A stretch of 64,000 bases of DNA, from contig CM068313.1 in the NCBI GenBank assembly GCA_034766995.1, positions 1,638,501-1,702,500 of the forward strand. The letters run 5' to 3'. Below are positions 50,055 through 60,815 of this stretch, piece by piece. The notes under the pieces are model-generated. The model had not been told where the DNA came from, made no database searches, and saw nothing but the letters and a program-made list of their open reading frames with translations. Every line of letters begins with the position of its first letter. Position 1 is the first letter of the stretch. Source of the stretch: Acanthacorydalis orientalis (Eukaryota > Arthropoda > Insecta > Megaloptera > Corydalidae). Made by a program: the position numbers and the translations under genes.

Positions 50055-51032
50055 ATGGACCATTTAAATTCGGTTCGTATAAAGTTATTCTCATCAATCG
50101 GCGATGACAACAAAAAAGAATACCTTCGTCAATTGCAATCATGGATAATGGGCAGACAGACGAAAGAGGAATTTGATACAGGTGTTCAGACTATGATGAT
50201 TAGTGACGAACAGATCCATTTACATAACGAGTTCTTATTAGCAACATTGAATAAAGGTTTTTACGGTACAAGTAATGTGCCGAAAATGTCTGTAGAAAAA
50301 ATCACACATCACGCTAGTAAGAAGAGGAAACGTAGCACGAGATACATATGCGATAAGGCAAATTTCGAGCCTCTCGAAACGGTGGATAACGTTTCGATGT
50401 CGGGTTCCACAGGTCTCGATCGCATCAACTGCGTCTCGTCGCAGAGGTATGCGGCGCAAGAGCTGTTTCTACCGGACACGAAGATGATCACAGGACGGTT
50501 ATTGATATGCGCGTGGACCGAAGATTTAAAGAGCGCCGACGAAAACATAAGCGAGATCGTGTTGCAGGCGGTCCAGGTTCGCGTTCGATCGAATATAATC
50601 GAGTTTACTTACGCTTACGTACGATATTTTTTTCAGATTTTCTTGAAAAACATCATAACCGCCGTACTGACGAGACACAGGGGCTATAAAATACGCACGG
50701 GTCTTTTTCAGCATAGTTTCGGGTGCGACGTACCGAATCCTTGGCTCAGGAATACAAATCATATAATCGAACCGTCGTCTGATCTAAGGATCCACGGAAC
50801 AGATAACTGTTCGTCATCGGTGCCGATGAAGTACAGTTTGACTGATGTTGAGTCACAGAATATTTTTGCATCTGCATGTAGTTACAATAAAGATGAGAGT
50901 AAAAACAATCAAATCACCCTAAGGCACCTGTATAATACATTAAAGAGTAATCCTGGTGTTATCGGATATCATCCTATTTATTCAACCCACATGGAGAAGA
51001 TTCTTATGCGATTGAAACAGACGGTTGATTAA
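50055..51032 (+). CDS. TADA1: Transcriptional adapter 1 (TADA1/Ada1), SAGA subunit
   Basis: TADA1 is the histone-fold subunit (yeast Hfi1/Ada1) of the SAGA histone acetyltransferase co-activator in the nucleus. The N-terminus reads LNSVRIKLFSSIGDDNKKEY, then LQSWIMGRQTKEEFD and HLHNEFLLATLNK, matching the TADA1 N-terminal pattern (x-W-x-x-x-K/R-x-x-KEEFD ... HNxFLLAIL). The later part NIITAVLTRHRGYKIRTGLFQHSFG is family-like. The frame is open throughout (325 aa), but a 60-nt stretch at 50577-50636 starts GT, ends tttttttcAG, is phase 0 and AT-richer. It is best read as an intron, giving exons 50055-50576 and 50637-51032 and 305 aa (human about 335). Poly(A) signals are at about 51158 and 51227. 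Confidence 0.88.
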   Translation: MDHLNSVRIKLFSSIGDDNKKEYLRQLQSWIMGRQTKEEFDTGVQTMMISDEQIHLHNEFLLATLNKGFYGTSNVPKMSVEKITHHASKKRKRSTRYICDKANFEPLETVDNVSMSGSTGLDRINCVSSQRYAAQELFLPDTKMITGRLLICAWTEDLKSADENISEIVLQAVQVRVRSNIIEFTYAYVRYFFQIFLKNIITAVLTRHRGYKIRTGLFQHSFGCDVPNPWLRNTNHIIEPSSDLRIHGTDNCSSSVPMKYSLTDVESQNIFASACSYNKDESKNNQITLRHLYNTLKSNPGVIGYHPIYSTHMEKILMRLKQTVD

Positions 51033-51829
51033 ATTGATGATAATTAAATATTTATAGCTTAGAAGTCAAATTATTATCTGTCTTTTAATATAGAGTTAAT
51101 AGCAGTACTCTCTTTATACAACTTCTGCTATGAATAGGTCTCTGTTTGATTATTAAAAATAAACGTAGTGTCAAATCTTCTGCAAACAGAATTGTATATA
51201 AGATATAAATTATGTATATTTTTAGCCAAATAAATCATTTATTGGAAATTGTTTAAGTTGGAAATGAAAACACCATTTTATTTTTGTATGTAATAAGTTT
51301 AGTTGTATAGTTATTTTATGTGATTAGTGGGTTTATTCTTTAGAGTATGTAAAATATGTCGCATCACTACTACCATGAGGTCAAATTATGCAGAAAATCG
51401 TTGAATTAAAAAAAATATTTATAATTAAAAATTGTATGTTGCTTTTAAATTTCCTGTGTTATAAATTTAAAGTAAATAACTAAAAAGATAGTTGGTTGTG
51501 TGAGTTGGAATAGTAAGAAAATTGCTAGAATATATTTCCATAGTTAATTATTAATTTTATACTTTTGTAATATGATTAAAATGATAAATATGCTATTAAA
51601 ATTATCTTCTCAATGTTTTCCTTCTCAATATTAGATAGAAAACATTAGAAGATATGTAACTAAAAGATGTTTTATTAATTTGATCTACATTTTCATTCAT
51701 AATTTAAAAAATTAAATGAATACACTTGTTCTTAAATGCAAGTTATATTATTGATGATCTAAGTTATTTCATCGACTTATTGTTAAAATCCTGATAACTC
51801 CATAGTTGAATGTCTCCTAATTTAATAAG
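51033..51829. other. Convergent 3' region of TADA1 and the Ig gene
   Basis: AT-rich, with TADA1 poly(A) signals on the plus strand. A candidate AATAAA for the Ig gene lies on the minus strand near 51670. A stretch at 51500-51580 (agtaagaaaattgctagaat and following) is similar to 56095-56165, so it is a dispersed repeat. Confidence 0.55.
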
Positions 51830-53797
51830 CTAGGAGCCAGAACGTTGGTTTACATTATTATTCAAAAGACTCATTGTTGTACCGGGAACATCTTTTTCAA
51901 AACAATCATCACCTAAGTCGTTTTGTTGTTTTGTCCGCCGATGCCCCCTTTTATGTTTATAGATTAAAACTGTACCGACAAGAACTATTCCAATCAATAT
52001 ACCAAACGTACTACCGGCAACTGCCGTCCCTTGTCGTTCTAAAAAATTCAACATTTATCAATAATGAAACTGTTCGATAATGTATACTTGTTTCTACCAC
52101 TTCGATTTCTGGAATTACCTCGCATCTCTACTAATCTAAAACTATCTCTAGACTCGGTGTAGCTCTCGTCGTAAGTCAGACGCGAGCCACACATCCAAAC
52201 GCCAAAATGTTCTTTCTGGACAGATTTGATTGTCACCGAACAATCGCCTTTCAGTAACGACTCGCCGCCGTAATAATATTGATTTTCGATCGGTCTGTTA
52301 ATACAAAAAAATATAAATATGGTTTTGAAATGGAACCAAGAACGTGTGTATGAAATAAGGGCTGGATTTTTCCGCAAAGGAACGATTTTCATCAATAATA
52401 AAAGAATGACACTTCCTTTCTAAATTCTATATTGACTGGGATTGATACGAATATATTTTAATCACAGAAAACGGCTAGCATAGTTAGACTCTTGGACGGA
52501 TAGTCTCGAGTTTGCATAAAGCCGAATTAAAAATAACAATAAAAAAACTCATCGAATATTGGACGATTATCTTTACCTTTGTTTTTTAATCTGCTCGTTC
52601 AGTGCGAATCCGTTCCCCGTGGGAGGCAAAAACCGACAGTACTCAATCGGAACGCCCATCGGTATCGAAGAGCACCTCAGCGTAATCGAAGAACCGATCT
52701 TCGCCTTATAATTCCTCGCTTTCGACGAGATCGAATTCTCGCCGATCAGCACTTTCACAACACCGATCAGCTCGCTCCCGGGATTGTTCAGTTTGCCTAA
52801 ATGACAAGCCCACGAGCCCGAGTCTTTCGTGTCGCTCTCTTTGATCGTGAGACCGCAGTCGCCGCTCAAGAGGTTACCGCCCGAGAACCAGTGCGTGCTC
52901 CGCTCGTCGTACTTGCCGGGCGTCGGCGAGAAAATCGTACCGTTCGGGTGCGACCACCAGCAGTAACTCAAACTGACCTCTGCTTTGCAGAGCAACGTCA
53001 ACAGTTTGCCTCTTTGGGATAGTGTTATTTCCGGAACTTTAATTTTACGGCTCTCTTCCGTCTGTCTTTTGTCGTGTATAGAGACAGTCGATTCTATCAT
53101 TTCTATGCCGTACATTCCACTGTATCCGAGCACGCATTTCCATACAGTCAGGTCGAGCGTGGTCGGAGATTCGATACGGATTCCACATTCTCTGTTGTAG
53201 AGACCTGATCCGAAGTAACTGTATCTGCTGTCACTTAAACCGTCTTTCAGAGAAAATCCGACATCGTCTGATGTGCGTATAAATCGGCAAAAACTTATCG
53301 ACTTCCTACTATTCTCTAAATTACAATAAATGTTGTACGAGTTGCCATCCTGTACGAATCCAGTGTTCAGTTTTTCAACTGTTTGGAAGCAAGAATATTT
53401 TTTGAAAAATTAAAAAGACAGATGACGCAGTTAAAAATCAGAGATAGTAACGGTGAACAAATGAAAGGGTAGTAAACATTTCACAGGCTGCTATGATTAC
53501 TGTAAAACAATGTATCATAAAACATCTTTGTATTTCCATAACAAACATTGTTTGGTTACTGACCGAACATAATACGGATTCACAGCACACCTCGATTAAA
53601 TTAGTTTGAGAAGATTTTTTTTACATAGGATTAACATATTTTTTACTGAATGGCGATAAAAAACAATGAAAATGTTAGAAAAAATCGAACATTAATAGTA
53701 AAAACAGCATAAATGAAAGTATGTGAATTTTTAAAATTTATTGAGACTATAAAACGCACCCCTTCAATAAAATAACAAAGACAAACTATATATATAT

Positions 53798-53852
<55 letters not shown>

Positions 53853-54245
53853 TATATATAAACAAATAAACCATTTTACGCTAAGATTTTACACACAGCG
53901 CGCTTGCAAACCTTTAGTCTGAAGACTTTTCAAATTTTGTATCTAAATATCTTCAACATATCAAGATATTTCAATATTTTATCAAAACATTTTTTTTACG
54001 AAAATCTAATAACTGCGAACAAATGAAAAAAAAAATAGAAAACATTTCACAGCCTGCCAATACTGCTGTAAGACAAAAACATTAAATGTCAATGTCTAGT
54101 ACTCGTATATCCATAGCATACACTGATGTACTATTTGCTGCATGTAATGCAAGTTCACAGCATGCGAGATCAAAATATTTTTTTACGATTTTTTTATCTA
54201 GGATTAACGGTTTTTTTGTGTTGAATGTTGATAACGAAGAAGTTA

Positions 54246-54323
<78 letters not shown>

Positions 54324-55237
54324 CAAATAAAAAACCTCGAACCAATTATTAAACTGTTTAAAAAATATTTTACTGCTTTTAATAGCTTCAAATGGAAGCT
54401 GTTAATAATTCTATAAAATAGTGTAAGCTGTCCACGATCATTACCTTTCACGCTGATATTACTCTTAAGCACTACTTCTTGGATTTGTCCCTTAGGTGCG
54501 ACTTTCGTCGTCCAGACGCCACTATCGACCGACATGACGCCATCGATCATTATATTACATTTACCGGGATAGATCACGGGTTCTGTTCCGGTCGTCGGTC
54601 GTGTCACTTCACAATAATCGGAATCTTCTATCGTGTTGATGTACACTGTTTGTCCTGCGTCCGTGTTTATGTCGATTGTTGTTTGAACGGTCGGAGAATC
54701 TTTGAAAAATATGGATTGTCCAGAAATCATTGATGTTTATTGAACGAACTGTACAATATCGGAATAAATCTGCGTCGATTATGTTATGAAATATATTCTT
54801 CATATAACTAATAGAATAATAGTTAATTTGTTACCCTTGGTCATTGTTTTTGTTTTTTTGATATACTCAATGCCTACTTTCCACTATTAGTTTCGGTACG
54901 AGTGTCATCTACAGGTAGGTGTTGAATATTCTTCAATATCTACCTAATGATAGTACTTCTCCACTGTTTAAGACTCTTCAACATCTAATTAAAGATGGCA
55001 CTCGTGCCGAAACTAGTAGTGGAAAACGGACAGCTGATCGAAAGGATAAAGACGTCCAGAACAAAGTATCAACGTGATCACAAGTATGAAACATACGATT
55101 AGAATTATAATGATTAATTTGTACTAAGAAATATAAAATGCGGCTAAAAACAAAGATGAATCGTTTATCAACGCTTTACTTAATCATAAGACATTCGATG
55201 AGCTACCCAAGTAATTGATTTTTCCTACATTTTATGC

Positions 55238-55290
<53 letters not shown>

Positions 55291-56919
55291 GTTTGAAATA
55301 AAAGACAGGTACCTAATTTTCATAGACAAATTCTTTTTGATCATGAAAGCAATTTAGCGACAGTATCAGATCTGTGTTCCGACAAATACCTAAGATTTTA
55401 ACATAAGCGTATCCTTTGACGACATTGTTATTGGCATCGACGCCTGATAATCGCCATCGTCCTTCGTCCGACTTATCGACCGGTCCTATTTTCGTCCCGC
55501 ACTGTCCTTTATTCAAACCCACACCCCAATACTTGATCCTAGCGTCTCTCGAAACCAACAGATCCACATCCTTGGAGCTGGTCGGCTCGCGGACTTTACA
55601 GCTCCTGTATGGCCGGTCTTTGATAGGCAACTGTATCCGGACCTCTTGTCCGTTCATCGACATTATAGTCGACGGACGCACGTTTCCTGACATCGTCAGT
55701 GTGTTCTTTAAGAAGTTCGCGTGCGCTAAGGACGAAAAAATTCGCGTATATTCATTTCGTTACATGAGAACAAATGTAAATAGTATATGGAATCAATCAA
55801 AACATAATTAGTCTCATTTAAATCGACAACCAACAAACAGATATTCAAAGAGTGCGCGGTTTGTCAGACAACCACACATCTGTTTTTCAAATGTTTGATT
55901 GTTATTTCAGTGTACATAAAATAAAGAAGGCATCGTCTGCAAGCGAATTGAAGCTATGTTTCCCTGCTCTCGTGTCAAAATCATCGAAATAAAAAAAAAT
56001 GATTGTTAATACAGTTTTTTCTGTTTGTTTATTGGTTCATGATACAAACTTGAAGTTAAGATGGTTAATTGTGCTGTTATCGGTTGTACAAATCGAAATT
56101 GTAAGAAAATTGTTAGAATACCTTGTCACATGTGATTATTAATTTTATACTTTTGTAATAATGAACTCAAAGCGCTTTCGATTAATTCGTCATGAAGACC
56201 CGAATATCAGTATTCAGTATCAGAAGTAAAAATTATTTTAAAATCGCGGCTGACCAGTGCATACGATACGAATTTCATCTGTCTCTCGCGCTGTCAAAAG
56301 TATCGGTCAAAAACATTTGTTTGTCTACAGTACAATTCAAAATAGGGTCTGCATAGATCATTCTTAAATAAAACACACTTATCATTAAATTAATAATTGT
56401 GTGCAGTTCGACATTACAGAAGGTCTGCATAGGTTTGCTGCACTGACTCACATTTACACGGTAATTCCAAGGCTTCGCGGAATTCTATCTTGTAGGAATA
56501 AACAAACATGTTTCCAGGTGGGAGAAATGTGTTCAGGTCAATGGTCTTCATTTTGATTAATAAATATAATTTTTAACTGATACATGCGTCTTTATACTCG
56601 ATACGTAAAAACCGCAATTATTTTTGTACCAACGTAAATACAATAGCGGCAAGTGCATTAGTCGGTAGTGCGCGTATGGTTTACGAATACGACAAGCAGG
56701 CGATGGAAAAAGATGACGGCCGGTAAATAGTCTGATTAAACAGTGTAATTGTTGAAATAGAAAAAAAACGCATATTGTAATTATTGAAAAGTAATTAGTT
56801 TATGATTATGCAGTGAAAACAGAGAAATTAAGTTTTAGTTCTAGTGTGTGCTGTGTTTATGTTGTCATGGCCGTGCACTCGGTAGTTAACAATATAAATA
56901 CATAATTTAGAATACAAAT

Positions 56920-56983
<64 letters not shown>

Positions 56984-57293
56984 TATATATATACACACAT
57001 CAATTAAAAAAGTGAATTATAAAGTAATTAAAATGTTATATTTCTAACATGTGTATAAAAATGCTGAACAGTTGAATTTTTGCGCAAATGACTTTTTATA
57101 TTAAGCGATGTATCAATTTCCAAACAAGATACCTTTAAATATTCCAGTGTTCATGAAGTCCAAATAAGAAATTTGGCTCCAACTGTTCACCGCTCTCACA
57201 CTTTTTTTTTGTACATAACACAATCTAAGTTTTTTACTTACTTGTATCGAAATAGTGAATAAAAATACTGATCAAAATATAACCGACAATCAT
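51830..57293 (-). CDS. Transmembrane protein with five Ig-like domains, 6 exons, 609 aa
   Basis: Exons: 57293-57242, 55725-55390, 54699-54445, 53378-52577, 52294-52119, 52038-51830 (1830 nt, intact frame, all GT-AG). Exon 1 codes a hydrophobic signal peptide (MIVGYILISIFIHYF). Five Ig-like units follow at about residues 20-128, 130-214, 217-325, 335-440 and 445-540. Then comes one membrane span at about 545-567 (FGILIGIVLVGTVLIY) with a basic stop-transfer KHKRGHRR and a 42-residue tail. Units 3-5 have four Cys each: the usual B and F strand pair plus an extra pair in the C strand (SYCWW, EYCRF) and a G-x-C-x-x-x-I segment (SGDCGLTI). Units 1-2 keep only the extra pair. It is probably a surface receptor or adhesion protein; I cannot assign a named family. 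Introns carry several (TA)n tracts. Confidence 0.85.
53379..54444. other. Ig gene intron 3 with two microsatellites
   Basis: A 1.07 kb intron holding (TA)n tracts at 53788-53863 (interrupted) and the compound (TA)n(GA)n at 54249-54323. Two similar ~90-bp pieces (about 53460-53560 and 54015-54080: aacaaatgaaa.. aacatttcacag.ctgc) suggest a small internal duplication. Confidence 0.55.
54249..54323. repeat. Compound (TA)n(GA)n microsatellite
   Basis: About 24 TA then about 13 GA units, the same order and strand as the tract at 23062-23143. Confidence 0.95.
54878..55025. mobile_element. 148-bp MITE with ~30-bp terminal inverted repeats
   Basis: The left end is TTTCCACTATTAGTTTCGGT and continues acgagtgtcatct; the right end is agatggcactcgtgccgaaactagtagtggaaa, its inverted complement with few mismatches. 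It also has inner subrepeats (ttcaatatctacct / aacatctaatt). A decayed relative lies at 57745-57895. It sits in intron 2 of the Ig gene. The superfamily is not determined. Confidence 0.8.
55241..55288. repeat. (TA)n microsatellite
   Basis: About 24 TA units, 0.1 kb from the Ig exon 2 donor. Confidence 0.95.
56061..56135 (+). pseudogene. Possible THAP zinc-finger remnant
   Basis: An ATG opens MVNCAVIGCTNRNCKK, the look of the start of a THAP domain (M-x-x-C-x-V-x-G-C-x-N-R), as in P-element-type transposases and THAP proteins. The frame stops after 24 codons. Sequence from about 56095 to 56165 has a diverged relative at 51500-51580, fitting a dispersed transposon fragment. The match is short, so the call is tentative. 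Confidence 0.4.
56920..56992. repeat. (CA)n(TA)n microsatellite
   Basis: About seven CA units run into a long TA tract with one break, ending acacaca. It lies in intron 1 of the Ig gene. Confidence 0.95.
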
Positions 57294-57744
57294 TATTACT
57301 CCGTGCGAATCCGATCGGATACTGAAACGTGCAGGTATCTTTGCGAAATGGATTTGGATTACAATCTAACTATATTTATATAAAGATAGTGTCACCTCTA
57401 TAAAGTCCTTTGATTGATATCCACAGATAAGTGATACAGACATATTACACACACTCGTGATAAGTCTCTGCGAGCAGATTTAACTATATCTATGACACTG
57501 TGTCTTCCAGTACTTATCTACGTGTCTATATTTAACTTTACGGCGCGAAGAAAACATTTGAAGTGCATTTATTGCACAATTTATCGACGTGCATCGAATG
57601 CAACTGCAGTGGATCGATACAGGCGACTCGAAATATTGATAACATCTTTCTTTTAATTATATTTATGTTTTTATACCTGTGGTCCTCTTAATACGCGTCC
57701 CTGTCTTTCTTTATCTTTCTGTATCAGCTGAGCTTCTGTCTGTT

Positions 57745-57895
57745 ATCCACTGTTAGTTTCGGTATGAGTGCCATCCTCGGGTAGATGTTTTTCTTCTTCT
57801 TCGATGGCGCTAGAGCCTAGATTAAGCTTCGTTCTCGTCAATTTTCTGCATCCAGACATCCCTCTCTCCTACCAAAACTAGCAGGGAAGGACGAA
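57745..57895. mobile_element. Decayed relative of the 148-bp MITE
   Basis: The left end tccactgttagtttcggtat and following gagtgccatc match the 54878 element closely. The right end (accaaaactagcagggaa) is more decayed. Length is about the same. Confidence 0.6.
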
Positions 57896-58217
57896 CACTT
57901 TGCTGATACAAAAAGTCAATGACCAACAGATCGAGATATATTTCTTCATTCTGTGTTTATGCACGTTTCAATTAATCGACTTATTATTGTACTAGCTCGA
58001 ATATTCGGGATTTGTTGTCAACATTTTAAAAATTAAAAAAATATATTTATTGGATATCGAAATTGATAATGATCGAGATTTGCTTTAAATTTTATGCGCC
58101 GCTTTTTAAATTCTATATTACGTTCCTCAAAAGTTTTGATGAGAAATCAAGTTTTTCAATACAAAAAACGCAGACAAGTTTAAATGAAATTATGTAATTT
58201 TATTGTCTATTCTGATA

Positions 58218-58266
<49 letters not shown>
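58218..58266. repeat. (TA)n microsatellite
   Basis: About 24 TA units. Confidence 0.95.
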
Positions 58267-58268
<2 letters not shown>

Positions 58269-59914
58269 TTAAAGAGTAAGTGGAGAAAATATCAGAGGTA
58301 CTTTTATGTGAAAACGTCAACTTTTCCGTGCCTGCGTGCTGAAGATTATTGAACATCCTGATTGAACCACTGTACTGCTCCTTCAGATAGTGCAATCAAT
58401 TCGTATATTCAGTGTCGAGCATTGAACGCTCTATGTCTTATGTTTTACTAGATCAAAAATGTAAGAAGCATGGGACTGGAGAGTTCTAGATGCGAGAATG
58501 CGGTCTCGGAGCTTGATATGTCTCTTAAGGAATGTCAACCTTGAATTATTGATTATTTTGTCAATAGTATTTTTAAATCCAATCATTATGCAGATCTAGT
58601 GCTCTTAAACTGTCTTTAATTTGAATGCAGAGGCGATGTAGGTCATGGATTCGTGAAACAAAAGCGGTTGTTGACAGATGGAGCTTAAATTATTAAATAT
58701 TATTATTCCAAAATTATCATCCCTTAAATTATTGGTTATTTTTATTCTAGATTTATATTAGTAGCATTTACAAACCCGATAGTGCATATCTAGCGTTTTT
58801 AAACCGTCTTTTATTTGCATGCTGAGCCGGAGAAGGTCGTGGATTTATGAATTAAAAGACGTTGACAGGTGAAGCCCGTTTGTAGAATTCTATCCTAATT
58901 TGGTTATAGGAGCAGTAAGGAGACCCTATAGCCAAATTACGACAAAGCTCTAGGCAAAAAGTTCACCCGACAACCAATTTGCAAATGTCTATTCTCGGCG
59001 CGAATCAATGTATTGTGTAGTGGATTTTTTCTTTCAGTATTTTTTTGGTTTCTAAACGATTTTTTATGCAGAAGAATATACCAGCCAGTTTTTCTTTGTT
59101 CAATTTAGAGAAATGTATATTGCCATGTATTTTATTTTAAATCTCATTGCATGATTTATCTAATAATTAGTTTCATTCAACAGATTTAATCTTCTTGAAG
59201 TGTTTATGTTTATTTGATTGAATTTTATGTTGATATAATTTATATTATTTTTATATGCATCTTTAATGTATAACAAAATAAACCTATTAGGAATATATGG
59301 AAACCAGAGGAAGAAGATTATGTTAGTCAGGAGGTTCTCATCCAACAATGGATCATCAAAGACTGAAGATATGACTATTGTACGTGGCCAAAAAGTATTT
59401 AGCAGTGGCACTGAAACGAATCACTTATATTAATAAATAAGTCGATGCTAATCTTTGTTTATTGATTGGAAAAAAAAATCACAATACTATTTAACATAAA
59501 ACCATATACTTGAGCATGCATACATGTATTTTCATTTTTACATTGAACACACTTAGCATAAGTGAATGGTACATATTAGTGAATACATTATGGTAAGACT
59601 GCATAGATACATAAAATCATTCCGTGTCCCTTCCATGTTTACGTAGTGTTACAGAACTTATCTCCGAACACCGAATCTGTTAACGATCTACGTGAAGATA
59701 CAATCGATCGCTTACTGATTTTTGCTTATTTTAGCAGCCGGAGTTTTCGAATACAAAAGTCAAAAACAGAGCGACCCTAACTTTTATATATAAATGCATA
59801 TAAACCTACAGCTTTCAATATATACAATTATTCATCGATTCGACTATCCGTTCATACGAACGTTTATATAAAAAAAAAACGATGTTTCGTTAACAGGTCT
59901 AGCGTTCGTGTCGT

Positions 59915-60815
59915 TCACGATCGGACGTCGTTTATGGTGATCTTTTCGTACTGTGACGATTTCAACGGTAAATGCGGAGAGAGGGCGCTCGGATCGGTGA
60001 GCATACGTAGAGGGACGTTGAGTTCGGGTATCTGCGCTTCACGCGACGTGTACTCTCTCAACAAGTACGGACTTCCGAATTCGTGGAACAACCTAGTGTC
60101 GTTCAGTTTGACCGTGACGTTATCGACGCGGAGGAAGTACCGGAGCAGTAAGAAGAACGAGCTCGGCATCACGCGCTGTAATAAAACATACGTCAACAAA
60201 AGTATTCCGAAGCGCTCTCGACGGTTCAATTACAATTTTCGCAGACAGCGAAGCGACGCCGTGGTCGTGGAGCTCGTCTTCGTAGAGCGTCAGTTCGTGG
60301 TAGAACAGTATCTTCTCCCTTTCGCGTAGCTTGTCGATGTCTATGCGCTGTTTCGTGTTCTCGACGGCGAAACCCGATATCGTCCCTTTATAGTCGGTCG
60401 TGAACGTCCAGTCGAACGGTTTGCCTTTCTCTTCGAGATTCGTGCTCGAACGAGATTCCTGCCACGCCTCCGCGCACGACACCTGTAGGGGCGGTTTTCC
60501 GTTGCTGACGTGTTTCAGCGCGTCGAGCGCGTTGAACTCGATCCTAGAACCCGTTTGATGTTCGAGCACGAGAACGTTGTTCGGGAAGACCATATCGGGC
60601 AAATGAGGCAATTCGAGAATGTCGAAATAAAAGCAAAGGATACATTTTTCTTCTTTCTTTGCGTTTGTACAGTTACCGCCGTTTACACACTGCGAATGTA
60701 GGATATGAGATTGCCTGTATTGTACTGACCAGTCGTTGAAAGTACGTATGTCCGAATTTACGGGTAAACGTTCGATTTCAAAACCCTGATCGTCCAGATC
60801 TACATTAGCGGTCAT
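59915..60815 (-). CDS. TIPRL: TIP41-like protein (TIPRL), 2 exons, 280 aa
   Basis: Exons 60815-60234 and 60175-59915 (843 nt with stop, phase 0). TIPRL binds the catalytic subunits of PP2A-type phosphatases (PP2A, PP4, PP6) and regulates them in TOR and DNA-damage signalling. Seen: LPHLPDMVFPNNVL, IEFNALDALKHV, AEAWQESR, KPFDWTFTTDYKGT, ILFYHELTLYEDELHDHGV, RVMPSSFFLLLRYFLRVD and LNDTRLFHEFG...YLLREYTSREAQIPEL, in family order. Human TIPRL is 272 aa. The intron is only 58 nt; reading through it gives wrong sequence and a truncated end, while splicing restores SLSAKIRVMPSS exactly as in the family. The start is the first ATG, just after upstream AT-rich sequence. Confidence 0.96.

Larger units (their letters stand above)
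57294..59914. other. Spacer between the Ig gene 5' end and TIPRL 3' end
   Basis: No gene recognised. It contains a degenerate relative of the 148-bp MITE at 57745-57895, a (TA)n tract at 58218-58266, and two similar stretches at about 58500-58690 and 58730-58880 (cttaaattattg, tgtctttaatttgaatgcag / cgtcttttatttgcatgctg, ggtc.tgga.t..tgaa) that look like a diverged duplication of about 200 bp. Confidence 0.5.

Noticed and set aside
54082..54416. Open frames with long Tyr-Ile and Ser-Leu or Arg-Glu repeats
   Set aside because: Translations of the (TA)n(GA)n microsatellite.
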